A stretch of DNA of 64,000 nucleotides from Burkholderiales bacterium 70-64 (GCA_001898645.1 MKUQ01000036.1:16053-80052), one strand, 5' to 3'; counted from the stretch's first letter, positions 8,774 to 16,647 are shown. Notes: generated by a model from the sequence alone, not told the origin. Translations and numbers: made by a program.

Positions 8774-9050
8774 GGTTCCACCTCGCGATATCGCGTTGAA
8801 AATCGGCTATGAGCGCCTCGGGCGTGGTGAACTGGTAGTTGCTCTCGGTTCCACCGTAGTGGCGGTGATCACCTTTTCCCACCTCATTGTCGTAGCGAAG
8901 CACGCATATGCCATCCACCACATATGCCAACCGATACTTCAGGTTGTGCGTCGAGCCCGAAACGGGTGCGGATACCTTCCAGAGGACGAGTTCAGCGAAG
9001 GCATTCTCTGCGTAGATGATTCGTGTCCGAGTCAGCCGTGTAGCCTTCAT
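8736..9050 (-). CDS. tumE: TumE-type toxin (DUF6516)
   Basis: Protein of 104 residues from the ATG at 9050. The segments KYRLAYVVDGICVLRYDNE and GKGDHRHYGG are the diagnostic core of the TumE family, the toxin partner of TumA. Target and chemistry are not evident from sequence alone. A longer in-frame start at 9098 was rejected because it would read through the palindromic operator and family similarity begins at MKATRLTRTRI. The toxin gene precedes the antitoxin gene, as is usual for this family. The module forms one integron cassette, a type that stabilises arrays. Confidence 0.85.
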   Translation of the reverse strand: MKATRLTRTRIIYAENAFAELVLWKVSAPVSGSTHNLKYRLAYVVDGICVLRYDNEVGKGDHRHYGGTESNYQFTTPEALIADFQRDIARWNRENRNSGRSRSE

Positions 9051-9057
9051 GTTGGCT

Positions 9058-9096
9058 ATGATGACAACATCTGCGAGTGTTGTCAATAACGACAAC
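9058..9096 (-). promoter_or_regulatory. tumE promoter with palindromic operator
   Basis: On the minus strand, TTGACA (9081–9086) and CATCAT (9058–9063) are spaced 17 bases apart. A perfect inverted repeat, GTTGTC–6 bases–GACAAC (9079–9096), overlaps the -35 element, and a further GTTGTC half-site lies at 9063–9068 next to the -10. Transcription would start at or within a base or two of the tumE ATG, so the mRNA may be leaderless. TumA is the obvious candidate repressor (inference). Confidence 0.6.
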
Positions 9097-9114
9097 AACC
9101 TGCGCTGTGGAAAT

Positions 9115-9203
9115 GCTCAACGTCGAAGCTCAGCGGCGCTTGACCCGTCCGCTTGGCCGCGGCGGAGGACGGGTCAAGGGTCCGATGCAGCGACCTGTTG
9201 GGC
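9115..9203 (-). other. attC recombination site (hicA/hicB cassette)
   Basis: 89 bases. Minus-strand R'' box GCCCAAC (9197–9203) and R' box GTTGAGC (9115–9121). A strong central stem pairs CTTGACCCGTCC with GGACGGGTCAAG. Lies 17 bases past the hicB stop. Confidence 0.8.
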
Positions 9204-9220
9204 GTCATCACACAATGTCG

Positions 9221-9433
9221 TTACGCGGAAACTTCGACGTACTCCACTTGACTCGACGGAGGCGGAACAGGCAAACCGTCCTCGCGAAGGCCTTCGACGT
9301 GAAAGACAATGGCTTCGCGTATTTCTGCTTCAACTTCAGAAACTGTGGCGCCTGTGGCAATACAACCCGGAAGGTCCGGCACATATGCCGAGTAGTTGCC
9401 TTGGGCCTTCTCAATAACGACTGCGTAGCGCAT
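9221..9433 (-). CDS. hicB: HicB-type antitoxin
   Basis: Protein of 70 residues with the HicB partial RNase-H fold: YAVVIEKAQGNYSAYVPDLPGC at the N terminus, then a helix (VSEVEAEIREAIVFHVEGL). It lacks a C-terminal helix-turn-helix or ribbon domain, so this short form probably neutralises HicA without strong DNA binding of its own. It starts 6 bases after the hicA stop, so the two are co-transcribed. This is the second toxin–antitoxin module in adjacent cassettes. Confidence 0.88.
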   Translation of the reverse strand: MRYAVVIEKAQGNYSAYVPDLPGCIATGATVSEVEAEIREAIVFHVEGLREDGLPVPPPSSQVEYVEVSA

Positions 9434-9439
9434 ATGATC

Positions 9440-9625
9440 TCACTTCAGGCCAGCCTGCTTCAGGATGCTGTTCAGCGTACCGGACGCAAGATCGTCGCTC
9501 GGTTTGCCAGGGGCCGTGACGCGGCCGGCCTTGCTCGGGTGCTTGAACTGCCGGTGACTGCCGCGCGTGGCTACCAAGCGCCAGCCATCGCTCTCAAGCA
9601 TACGAAAAATCTCAGTGACCTTCAT
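9440..9625 (-). CDS. hicA: HicA-type mRNA interferase toxin
   Basis: Protein of 61 residues with the double-stranded-RNA-binding-like HicA fold. The catalytic histidine lies in RGSHRQFKHP (about 21–30), and the GKPSDDLASGTLNSILKQAG ending is typical. The family cleaves mRNA during translation. The ATG at 9625 was chosen over one 11 codons upstream because the fold begins with MKVTEIFRML. The start is only about 30 bases inside the cassette from the recombination point at 9657, so a short leader or leaderless mRNA is likely. Confidence 0.88.
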   Translation of the reverse strand: MKVTEIFRMLESDGWRLVATRGSHRQFKHPSKAGRVTAPGKPSDDLASGTLNSILKQAGLK

Positions 9626-9656
9626 GATCGCAGGATAGCAGGGCGGGTTTCGCGAC

Positions 9657-9781
9657 ACTCAACGTCCAAGGTCAGCCGACCACAGGCGCGGGGGCGTACG
9701 TGGATCGTGAACGGCGGATTGAAGTTAAGAAACATAAAAAACTCAGCGGCCCCAGCGGTTGGCTGTACCGCCTTATTAGGC
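9657..9781 (-). other. attC recombination site (helicase cassette)
   Basis: 125 bases, the longest in the array. Minus-strand R'' box GCCTAAT (9775–9781, last base off consensus) and R' box GTTGAGT (9657–9663). Inner CAGCC and GGCTG segments can pair. The stop codon of the helicase gene lies inside the R'' box. Confidence 0.65.
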
Positions 9782-11227
9782 TTTATTTTGGTCTCGCAGC
9801 GGCTTGAGGCGCTTATAGAATTCGAGTATCGTCCCATCCGCCTTCACATCACTCATGGAAATTGGAGTGTCGAGGCTGATCCCTTCGAGAGTGCGGCAAC
9901 GTGATAGAGCAACATAGGTCTGCCCCGAACAAAAGGCTCCTCGCCCGAGGTCGATTCGCACCGAATCCAGGGTCATTCCCTGCGACTTGTGGATGGTGAT
10001 AGCCCACCCGAGGGCGACGGGGAACTGCTTAAACGATCCAACTACCGTGCTTACGATCCTTCTCTCGTCACGATCATACTCGTATTGAATCTTCTCCCAA
10101 GTCGCCCGTTCAACGCTCACCGTGTTCCCCGTCCGGTCGATCTCGACGCGTAGCCTGTCGTCCTCAATCTGAACGATGCGCCCAAGGGTGCCATTCACCC
10201 AATAAGGTCTGTTGTTCTTCACAAACAGTATTTGTGCCTCCTCCTTGATCTCAAGTCGGTGGGGTGCCTGAAACCTGTCACGCTGAACATCGAATCGGCC
10301 TTCGACAATGGCATCAAATACCCTCAATGGGGTATTCAGGTTGTTGAGGTTACGGGTGTTGATCGCCTTGGCAGCAGCATTCGTAGGGACGAGAAAAAGC
10401 TCTGGAGAGGAATTTAACTCTTTGTCGCGGTAACAATCACGATTGATCTTCGCCACGGCATCACGGTGCCTGTCGTTGAGCCTGATCCTGTCGAGCATAT
10501 CGACAAACTCGCGGCCAGCCTGGCGAAACACCTTGGTCAGCTCGATTGGAAGCAGTTCCGTCTCGCAAAAGACGTCCGCTGAGAAGAAATAAGGAGACCG
10601 GTAACGGTCAGTATAATACTGAGCGACCTCTGGATCACTGACGACTGGCGGCAACTGAAGAAGGTCGCCGACAAAGACGACAGGAACGCCACCGAATGGT
10701 CGCGTGTCACAACGAACCTTCTTCAGGGTGTTGCTGATACAGTCCACCAAGTTGGGGGGGACCATCGAAATCTCGTCGATGACCAAAGCCCCGAGAATCT
10801 CGATGACAGGGACAATCTGACGACGCGGTTCAAATGCTTCGTCTGGATTGAGGGTCCGCGGAGGCATTCTGAAAAAGGAATGGATTGTTGTGCCATGGAC
10901 ATTGATGGCCGCCAATGCCGTGGGTGCGACCACCGCACAATTCTTAATCTGCTCTGTGAGGAACCTTATCAAGGTAGATTTACCCGTGCCGGCACGCCCG
11001 GTGACAAATACCGCCGGGCACTTTCCCCGGATCGCCTCAAGAACGAATTCATACTCTGGAAGTATTTCGATGGGTTCTGCCTCGGCAGGTGCTTGGCGTA
11101 GTGTTTTTGGTCGCGGCTTAGCAGTGGGTGCAAGATCCGCGTCGATCTTCGAGAGATCGGCCACCTCGAGCCCTTCGACGCCGAGAAAGCGCCTCGCCAG
11201 GCTTCGTATTCCACTCCAAGCGCTCAT
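9776..11227 (-). CDS. Pif1-like SF1B DNA helicase on an integron cassette
   Basis: ATPase of 483 residues with the motif set of Pif1/RecD-like superfamily 1B helicases: Walker A GRAGTGKS at 77–84, Walker B VIDEISM at about 149–155, motif III VGDLLQLPPV, a later LVPTNAAAK segment, motif V ITIHKSQGMTLDSV and motif VI YVALSRCRTLEG. An 50-residue N-terminal extension precedes the motor. Such helicases unwind DNA 5' to 3' and resolve G-quadruplexes or R-loops; its role here is unknown, and a part in mobility, repair or defence is possible. The ATG at 11227 lies 7 bases inside the cassette boundary. Lower GC than flanking chromosome. At about 1.45 kb it is a large cassette. Confidence 0.85.
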   Translation of the reverse strand: MSAWSGIRSLARRFLGVEGLEVADLSKIDADLAPTAKPRPKTLRQAPAEAEPIEILPEYEFVLEAIRGKCPAVFVTGRAGTGKSTLIRFLTEQIKNCAVVAPTALAAINVHGTTIHSFFRMPPRTLNPDEAFEPRRQIVPVIEILGALVIDEISMVPPNLVDCISNTLKKVRCDTRPFGGVPVVFVGDLLQLPPVVSDPEVAQYYTDRYRSPYFFSADVFCETELLPIELTKVFRQAGREFVDMLDRIRLNDRHRDAVAKINRDCYRDKELNSSPELFLVPTNAAAKAINTRNLNNLNTPLRVFDAIVEGRFDVQRDRFQAPHRLEIKEEAQILFVKNNRPYWVNGTLGRIVQIEDDRLRVEIDRTGNTVSVERATWEKIQYEYDRDERRIVSTVVGSFKQFPVALGWAITIHKSQGMTLDSVRIDLGRGAFCSGQTYVALSRCRTLEGISLDTPISMSDVKADGTILEFYKRLKPLRDQNKA

Positions 11228-11234
11228 ATTTTTA

Positions 11235-11252
11235 ACCCAACGTTGGACATGA
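11235..11252 (-). other. Truncated attC remnant
   Basis: Minus-strand R' box GTTGGGT (11235–11241) preceded by the CTCATGTCCAAC arm that also occurs in the attC at 12581–12657. The match stops abruptly at 11252 where IS21-type istB sequence begins, so the 5' part of this attC is missing. Confidence 0.6.
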
Positions 11253-11601
11253 GGCCACCGGCGCCTACGAACGCAAGCTCGCCAGCCTGGCGCGCGTGTC
11301 GCTGCTCATCATCGATGACTTCGGCCTCAAACCCCTGCGCCCGCCCGCCGACGAGGACCTGCACGACCTCATCGCCGAGCGCTACGAGACCGCCGCCACC
11401 CTCGTCACCAGCAACCTGGACTTCCCCGAGTGGGATCAGGCGTTCCCTGCCAACCGGCTGCTGGCCTCGGCCACGCTCGACCGGCTGTGCCACAACGCAT
11501 ACTGCCTGACGCTCGATGGCGCTTCCTACCGCGCCCCTCGCTCGCTGCCGCCCGGGCTCAAATCTAGCGTTGCCAAGGCATCGAAAAACACCCATCCTTG
11601 A
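11253..11601 (+). pseudogene. istB: Truncated IstB helper ATPase of an IS21-family element
   Basis: C-terminal 116 residues of an IstB/DnaC-like ATPase, the transposition helper of IS21 elements. It retains LLIIDDFGL (Walker B), IAERYETAATLVTSNLDFPEW (sensor region) and the usual ending. The N terminus with Walker A is missing: the open frame begins mid-protein at the junction with the attC remnant. There is no istA and no left inverted repeat, so this is an immobile fragment on the plus strand inside an otherwise leftward cassette array. Confidence 0.8.
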
Positions 11602-11644
11602 CCCCCTCACGAGATGCTCGTTTGCATCCACGCCGCCGGCCTGA

Positions 11645-11788
11645 TTACGCCGAAATCGGCTGGCCTGAATATGGCGATGAGTGACACTCCTTCTGCCGGA
11701 AGTACGCACCCAGGCCGATTAAGGATCCGAGAGCAACGGCGGCAAGCGTAAATGCGCCTCGCACGAGTTCGGCAGCTATGGCTTTCAC
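11645..11788 (-). CDS. Small membrane peptide of a cassette
   Basis: 47-residue open frame starting with GTG at 11788, four bases inside the cassette boundary at 11793. Residues about 11–31 (GAFTLAAVALGSLIGLGAYF) form one hydrophobic helix, then a charged RQKE and a short polar tail. I do not recognise the family. Position at the very start of a cassette, as for other cassette genes here, is the main support. The downstream attC survives only as the remnant at 11235–11252 beyond the istB fragment. Confidence 0.4.
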   Translation of the reverse strand: MKAIAAELVRGAFTLAAVALGSLIGLGAYFRQKECHSSPYSGQPISA

Positions 11789-11792
11789 GGTG

Positions 11793-11889
11793 GTCTAACG
11801 TCCGAGCTCAGCGGCAGTTGATGCGGACGGCCGCGTGCGGTAGCGCGCGGTCGGCCGGGTCAACTGTCCGTTGCAGCGACCTGTTACGA
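11793..11889 (-). other. attC recombination site (esterase cassette)
   Basis: 97 bases. Minus-strand R'' region TCGTAAC (11883–11889) and R' box GTTAGAC (11793–11799). CAGTTGAC and GTCAACTG-like segments form the stem. The esterase frame runs through the whole site and stops inside the R' box. Confidence 0.75.
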
Positions 11890-12547
11890 TCAGCTTGCCT
11901 GCAACGAGGCCCTGCAACTCATACGCACAATAGCTCCATATCCGTTGGGGATACTGTCGTCTTGGATCCTGAGAGGTCGCAAGCCAACTGCGCGCAAACC
12001 GCACAACGTCAGAATCTCTGGCAAACGGCCTCAGGTTCTCAAACTGCGGATTTCGCGTAATCGCCGCAGCGATGCCAGACAGGTCCGCCCCCGCGGAGGG
12101 GGTACCGAAGAAGTAGATGAGCGGAACTTTGGCAGAAGGAACGGCCTTGAGCACAAGCATTTCACGAACAATCAGCCCGCCCATGCTGTGCGTGAGAAAG
12201 TAGAGCTTGTCGTGCACGCGCAGCACGTCAGTAAGGGTGTCGCCAAGCTTCAGCGCTAGCTCCTCAACATCTTGTGCGTTACTAAGCTTGGGCGATCGAT
12301 AGCTGAAGACCCAGACGTTTGCGCGAGAAAATCGCTCGTCGGTACGTATCAGCTCCGGCCAGTAGGATCTGGTGCGCGAGTTTGTCCAAGTCTCTCGTGC
12401 GTCGCCAGTTACGCCATGAACGAAGACAATGACCTCCTTTCGCGCCGCATCAAACTGAACGTATCCGCTTGGTACTTGTGCAGTTGCTAGTGAGTAGATG
12501 CATACGAGGCAGCCGAGCAACGTGCGGGCAACAGTTCTTGGATTCAT
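11795..12547 (-). CDS. Secreted alpha/beta-hydrolase (lipase/esterase-like)
   Basis: Protein of 250 residues with a signal peptide (1–23). The oxyanion segment VIVFVHGVTGD (about 39–49) and the nucleophile motif THSMGG (Ser121) place it with PGAP1/lipase-like esterases; IYFFGTPSAGAD follows as usual. A good ribosome binding site (GGAGG) precedes the ATG at 12547. The last 30 or so residues are encoded by the attC site itself, with the stop in the R' box, so the native stop has been lost or the gene evolved to read through the recombination site. The catalytic His is not obvious in the remaining sequence. Confidence 0.75.
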   Translation of the reverse strand: MNPRTVARTLLGCLVCIYSLATAQVPSGYVQFDAARKEVIVFVHGVTGDARETWTNSRTRSYWPELIRTDERFSRANVWVFSYRSPKLSNAQDVEELALKLGDTLTDVLRVHDKLYFLTHSMGGLIVREMLVLKAVPSAKVPLIYFFGTPSAGADLSGIAAAITRNPQFENLRPFARDSDVVRFARSWLATSQDPRRQYPQRIWSYCAYELQGLVAGKLIVTGRCNGQLTRPTARYRTRPSASTAAELGR

Positions 12548-12580
12548 TGCGCCTCCTTTGCCTAGAGCGGTCTTGGTGCT

Positions 12581-12657
12581 GCCTAACGTTGGACATGAGC
12601 GGCGCCCAACGGGGGCGGAGCCCGCCGTTGGGTGTCCGCCCGATGGACAGGTTAGGG
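12581..12657 (-). other. attC recombination site (PIN cassette)
   Basis: 77 bases. Minus-strand R'' box CCCTAAC (12651–12657) and R' box GTTAGGC (12581–12587), the latter matching the canonical core. CCCAACGGCGGGC pairs with GCCCCCGTTGGG in the central stem, and GGACA/TGTCC pair further out. The PIN gene stop TAA is within the R'' box. Confidence 0.9.
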
Positions 12658-13134
12658 TGCTGGCTCATGTAGGCAGTCCCATGCTCGCACGCCCTCTCTT
12701 CGCGCTGCTTCGGCCAGCCTCCTATCGGCTGTCACGAGGATGGGCCGCGAGTCACCTTCGAGCGTTGAAAGCGCGCCCGATCGAACCGTCACGAGTTGAC
12801 ACGCGTCTGATAGGTCGAGCGCGTGTGCGCGAGCGCAACGCTCCACTTCGTCGAATACAGCACGCTCGGTGATTCCAATGTCTTCGATCGTGAGCGTCGC
12901 ACAGCGAATGTGCGCCATAAGTTCCTCGCATGCTGCAAGGTAGTGCTCCCTTGAAATGTGCTTGTGCGCGTGCTTTGCTTTCAGAACTCCGAGCGCTTCC
13001 GCGAAGCACAAAGAAGTCGTCACTTGTGTTGCGTAAGGGGCTAGGTAAGCACGAAGCACGTCGCTCCCGACTTCGTCGAGAAGGAGCTTGACGATCGCTG
13101 ACGCATCGAGATAGTGGGTGCGAATATCAGTCAT
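12652..13134 (-). CDS. PIN-domain protein (VapC-like), no partner antitoxin
   Basis: Protein of 160 residues with PIN nuclease features: first acidic residue in YLDASAIVK (D10), a central Glu in CFAEALG (about 45), a third acid in DLSDACQL (about 113) and LVTADRRL near the C terminus. VapC toxins of this type cleave tRNA or rRNA. The cassette holds no antitoxin gene: the ATG lies 6 bases from the upstream attC and the stop is inside the downstream attC. It may be an orphan toxin, be neutralised in trans, or be a non-toxic PIN nuclease. Confidence 0.8.
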   Translation of the reverse strand: MTDIRTHYLDASAIVKLLLDEVGSDVLRAYLAPYATQVTTSLCFAEALGVLKAKHAHKHISREHYLAACEELMAHIRCATLTIEDIGITERAVFDEVERCARAHALDLSDACQLVTVRSGALSTLEGDSRPILVTADRRLAEAARREGVRAWDCLHEPAP

Positions 13135-13140
13135 TGAGCG

Positions 13141-13198
13141 TCCTAACGTTTGAATTCAGCGGCACTTGCTGGCTGTCCGCTGCAACGACGGGTTGGGC
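13141..13198 (-). other. attC recombination site (TIR/membrane cassette)
   Basis: 58 bases, the classic size. Minus-strand R'' box GCCCAAC (13192–13198) and R' box GTTAGGA (13141–13147), with GTTGCAGCGG and CCGCTGAATT arms. It follows the TIR gene stop by 8 bases. Confidence 0.85.
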
Positions 13199-13206
13199 GT
13201 CATGCG

Positions 13207-13713
13207 CTACGAACTCGCGTTGCGAATCTTGATGGCCTCCTCGACCGCGTTCGCGAGATGTTGTGCGATCCAAGCGTAGCGCTCCTGACTTGTGGCACCG
13301 CCAGGGTTATAGCACTTCACGATCGACGATAGAGGCTTTTGCGTGGGCCCATGGGTTATATGGTCGAATGGGTTATCGCCGGCCAACGACGTCTCTCCGA
13401 GGCGGTTCTTGAGCCCATGGATTCGAATTCCGACGACCCCAAGGCCATCGTTCCATGACTTGATGATTTCGTGGTTGATCCACTTCCGTTTTGCCGTTGA
13501 TGTGCCGACGAGAACGACTGTGCAGCTCCGTCCTTTCATCTGCTCCGCGATCCAGCGCTTGATCTTCTCATCCTGATTGGGCCCGCTGGCTACGGACTCC
13601 CAATCGTTGTCGGTGGCGGGTTGGTTGCCTTCGATTGCACCAATCTGGCGAACGGTAGAGGCACGCCAGCTATCCGGGACGTAATGGAAACTATAGAAGC
13701 ACCTGCGTACCAT
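13207..13713 (-). CDS. TIR-like (ThsB/DUF1863, MTH538-fold) protein, putative defence gene
   Basis: Protein of 168 residues. N-terminal CFYSFHYVPDSWRASTVRQI, the EGN–DNDW segment (28–38), GRSCTVVLVGTSTAKRKWINHEI (61–83) and GVVGIRIHGLK (92–102) are the hallmarks of the DUF1863/ThsB TIR-like family, which in Thoeris defence senses phage and makes an NAD-derived signal. Glu82 in WINHEI is the likely catalytic position. An ideal ribosome binding site (GGGAGGAG) precedes the ATG. It lies 21 bases after the membrane gene in the same cassette. No ThsA is present, so this is not a canonical Thoeris system. Confidence 0.8.
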   Translation of the reverse strand: MVRRCFYSFHYVPDSWRASTVRQIGAIEGNQPATDNDWESVASGPNQDEKIKRWIAEQMKGRSCTVVLVGTSTAKRKWINHEIIKSWNDGLGVVGIRIHGLKNRLGETSLAGDNPFDHITHGPTQKPLSSIVKCYNPGGATSQERYAWIAQHLANAVEEAIKIRNASS

Positions 13714-13734
13714 TACACTCCTCCCTTGAGAAAG

Positions 13735-14169
13735 CTATCGAACAAGATACATGAGCACCAGCATCACGACCGCGAGTCCGGCGTAGTAGATGACCAGCGT
13801 CTTGGAGAACATGGCGCCCGACCATGTATTGCGCGGCTCTTTGCTGAACGGCCTTGTGTCCATGGAAAAGTCGATATCCGATTCGTTGAGGGTTCGGACG
13901 TGGTCATATAGGGCTCGGAACTTCCGTTCCTGACTTAAGAAGTAGCCGTCTAGTGACCAAAAGATGAACAAAGGAAAGTACGCAATTAGTACGTAAAACT
14001 GGTTTGCATCCTTGGCTGCCAGTGCGAAGAGGGCGGCAATCAAGGTAATGCTCCACCCCTTCAACAGGAACAGGTTTCCCGCCATACGGTTGACCGCCGT
14101 CTGCACGAACTCTAGATGTTTGTGCTTATTAGAAGGAGAGCTCGAGTCCATAGGAATTTGCTCCTGCAT
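13735..14169 (-). CDS. Three-helix membrane protein paired with TIR gene
   Basis: Protein of 144 residues. A polar N terminus is followed by the segment LEFVQTAVNRMAGNLFLLKGW (19–39), then hydrophobic helices at about 38–52, 58–78 and 122–143, with a charged YFLSQERKFRALYDHV loop between. I recall this architecture next to TIR-like DUF1863 genes in other bacteria, but no function is assigned with certainty; a membrane effector activated by the TIR product is a reasonable inference. The ATG at 14169 lies 17 bases inside the cassette; an ATG six codons on is an alternative. First gene of a two-gene cassette. Confidence 0.65.
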   Translation of the reverse strand: MQEQIPMDSSSPSNKHKHLEFVQTAVNRMAGNLFLLKGWSITLIAALFALAAKDANQFYVLIAYFPLFIFWSLDGYFLSQERKFRALYDHVRTLNESDIDFSMDTRPFSKEPRNTWSGAMFSKTLVIYYAGLAVVMLVLMYLVR

Positions 14170-14186
14170 ACAGAACGGATCGTGAC

Positions 14187-14282
14187 GCCCAACGTTCCGT
14201 GTAACCGGCCGGCGTAGGCCGAAGGCCGAAGCGGACTGGCAAGCAACGCCTGGTAGCGGTCCGGCTCACGCGGTGGTTAGCA
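14187..14282 (-). other. attC recombination site (GNAT cassette)
   Basis: 96 bases. Minus-strand R'' region TGCTAAC (14276–14282) and R' box GTTGGGC (14187–14193). Inner GGCCTTCGGCC is a strong hairpin. It directly follows the GNAT stop. Confidence 0.8.
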
Positions 14283-14283
14283 G

Positions 14284-14504
14284 TCACTTCCGCTCCATCT
14301 CCATGGTTAGGCAGTAGTCATGAAACCCGATTGCACGCCAGAACGAAATGGCAGCAGTGTTGCCAATAAGGACGTCAATACGCAGGCGCGGTGAACCAAC
14401 CCAAGTGTTCTTCCATAACCAATTCAACGTCTGACGCCCTACGCCACGTCTACGAAAAGCAGGGACTACGAACAGTTGGCGAAGATAGATGAATTCCAGC
14501 CCTG
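14284..14504 (-). pseudogene. GNAT N-acetyltransferase, 5' part deleted
   Basis: C-terminal 72 residues of a GNAT acetyltransferase: LRQLFVVPAFRRRGVGRQTL is the acetyl-CoA-binding motif A (V–P–RRRGVG), and NTAAISFWRAIGF is motif B. The N-terminal half is missing; the frame enters the IS3 element at 14505. Cassette-borne GNATs include antibiotic-modifying enzymes, but the substrate cannot be told from this fragment. Confidence 0.8.
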
Positions 14505-14554
14505 TGAACCGCCCCGGCTTTCGAGGAGGCTCCTTCGTTTGAGAGAATGGAGCC

Positions 14555-15777
<1,223 letters not shown>

Positions 15778-15816
15778 CTAAAGCGAAATCGCCTCCTCGA
15801 TTCCCGGGGCGGTTCA

Positions 15817-16190
15817 TCCCGAACCTTCGCGTGTAGGACGCATACAAATCTCGGTTGGTTCTGTCGGATGACGTCAAGCAACCTTTCCGCATTCCGCAGC
15901 GTAGGCCTGACCTTACTGCTATCGGTTTCCACCCAATCCGACACTAGGTCAATAACACCGAATGACGCATGCTGATGGTTGCGCTCAACTGAACCAAAGA
16001 CAAGTTCGTCCCCGACATCCCGCGGCACCTCTTCGATCGTGAGGCCACTATGGGCGAGCAACTTGTAGAAGCGCGAACCGCTTCCCGAGAACCAATGCCC
16101 GTTGCTGTTTGACTGCGCTGGCGCGTTGAGCGCGACGAACAGAACGTCGAGATCGCGTCGGACAAACGGCTTCAAGGTCGACCGATGCAT
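15817..16190 (-). pseudogene. Uracil-DNA-glycosylase-superfamily protein, 3' part lost to IS3
   Basis: First 124 residues of a Mug/UDG-like protein: LDVLFVALNAP (motif with the NP/NA pocket), GHWFSGSGSRFYKLLAHSGL, FGVIDLV and a late VCVLHAKVR. The frame then runs into the IS3 right end, adding IS-encoded residues. A full relative would be some 40 residues longer, so activity is doubtful. The ATG at 16190 lies 9 bases from the attI-like GTTAGGC, so this is the first cassette of the array. Confidence 0.65.
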
Positions 16191-16198
16191 TTATTGCC

Positions 16199-16226
16199 GC
16201 CTAACGTGTTTTGGATCGCTGCAAAC
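16199..16226 (-). other. attI-like recombination site at head of array
   Basis: On the minus strand, CCAAAACACGTTAGGC is followed by the first cassette. The core GTTAGGC (16199–16205) is canonical, but the upstream side shows no imperfect palindrome of attC type. The AAAACA–GTTAGGC ending resembles the end of attI1 of class 1 integrons. An integrase gene would be expected to its right, but none is seen. Confidence 0.5.
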
Positions 16227-16577
16227 CCACGGATAAATCCCTTCCCGCCGACATAACTCATCCACACCCATGCCAGGAAGCGCCTGCTTTCATTCGCCTA
16301 TTCCCTGCGCTCTCGTCTTCCGGCGGGCGTAACCGACAGGAGATTCCTGGTTGCCATACCGCTCCTTCCCGTGGATCGCATGTAGCCAACCAGCAGGCCG
16401 GCGTAACGTGGCACCTGGTCGAATAACCTGGCTACTTCTTTTCCGCCAAGCCGCTTCCATGGCTGCTTTTCGGCCAGGCAGACGTCACGAACCGCGAATA
16501 TCCGATCGACAAACACTAGCCGTACCTGTTCGCCATATTCTGCATAATCCTTTCGATAGCCGCCAGTGGTACGGCCG
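16227..16577. other. Remnant region without recognised gene (expected intI position)
   Basis: About 350 bases between the attI-like site and the right panC repeat. It holds one open frame on the minus strand (16298–16600, 100 codons) that I do not recognise and that starts inside the repeat. No tyrosine-recombinase boxes (R–HxxR–Y) are seen on either strand. It is probably eroded sequence where the integron integrase used to be. Confidence 0.4.
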
Positions 16578-16610
16578 GGCACCACCCGCCTGATCGACAA
16601 CCCCGAGTCC
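16578..16610 (+). repeat. Right copy of island-flanking direct repeat (panC 3' end)
   Basis: Matches 6369–6401 with three mismatches; still encodes GTTRLIDN in one frame. It lies 38 bases from the end of galE and marks the right border of the island. Confidence 0.6.
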
Positions 16611-16647
16611 GCGCAGCGGGCCGCATACCCCTACGCGCCCACCGTGA

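Noticed and set aside
9221..9658. HicB as a DNA-binding autoregulator of its cassette.
   Set aside because: The 70-residue HicB ends before any DNA-binding domain and no palindrome is evident upstream of hicA.
13207..14169. Canonical Thoeris system.
   Set aside because: A ThsB-type gene is present but no ThsA (SIR2 or macro/SLOG protein) lies nearby; the partner is a small membrane protein.
8338..14282. Repeated similar sequences considered as a CRISPR array.
   Set aside because: The repeats are unequal in length, imperfectly palindromic and separated by whole genes; they fit attC sites, not CRISPR repeats, and no cas genes are present.
16298..16600. Minus-strand open frame considered as an integron-integrase remnant.
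   Set aside because: It lies at the expected place, but no tyrosine-recombinase boxes are visible, the strand is opposite to the usual intI orientation, and its start falls in the panC repeat.
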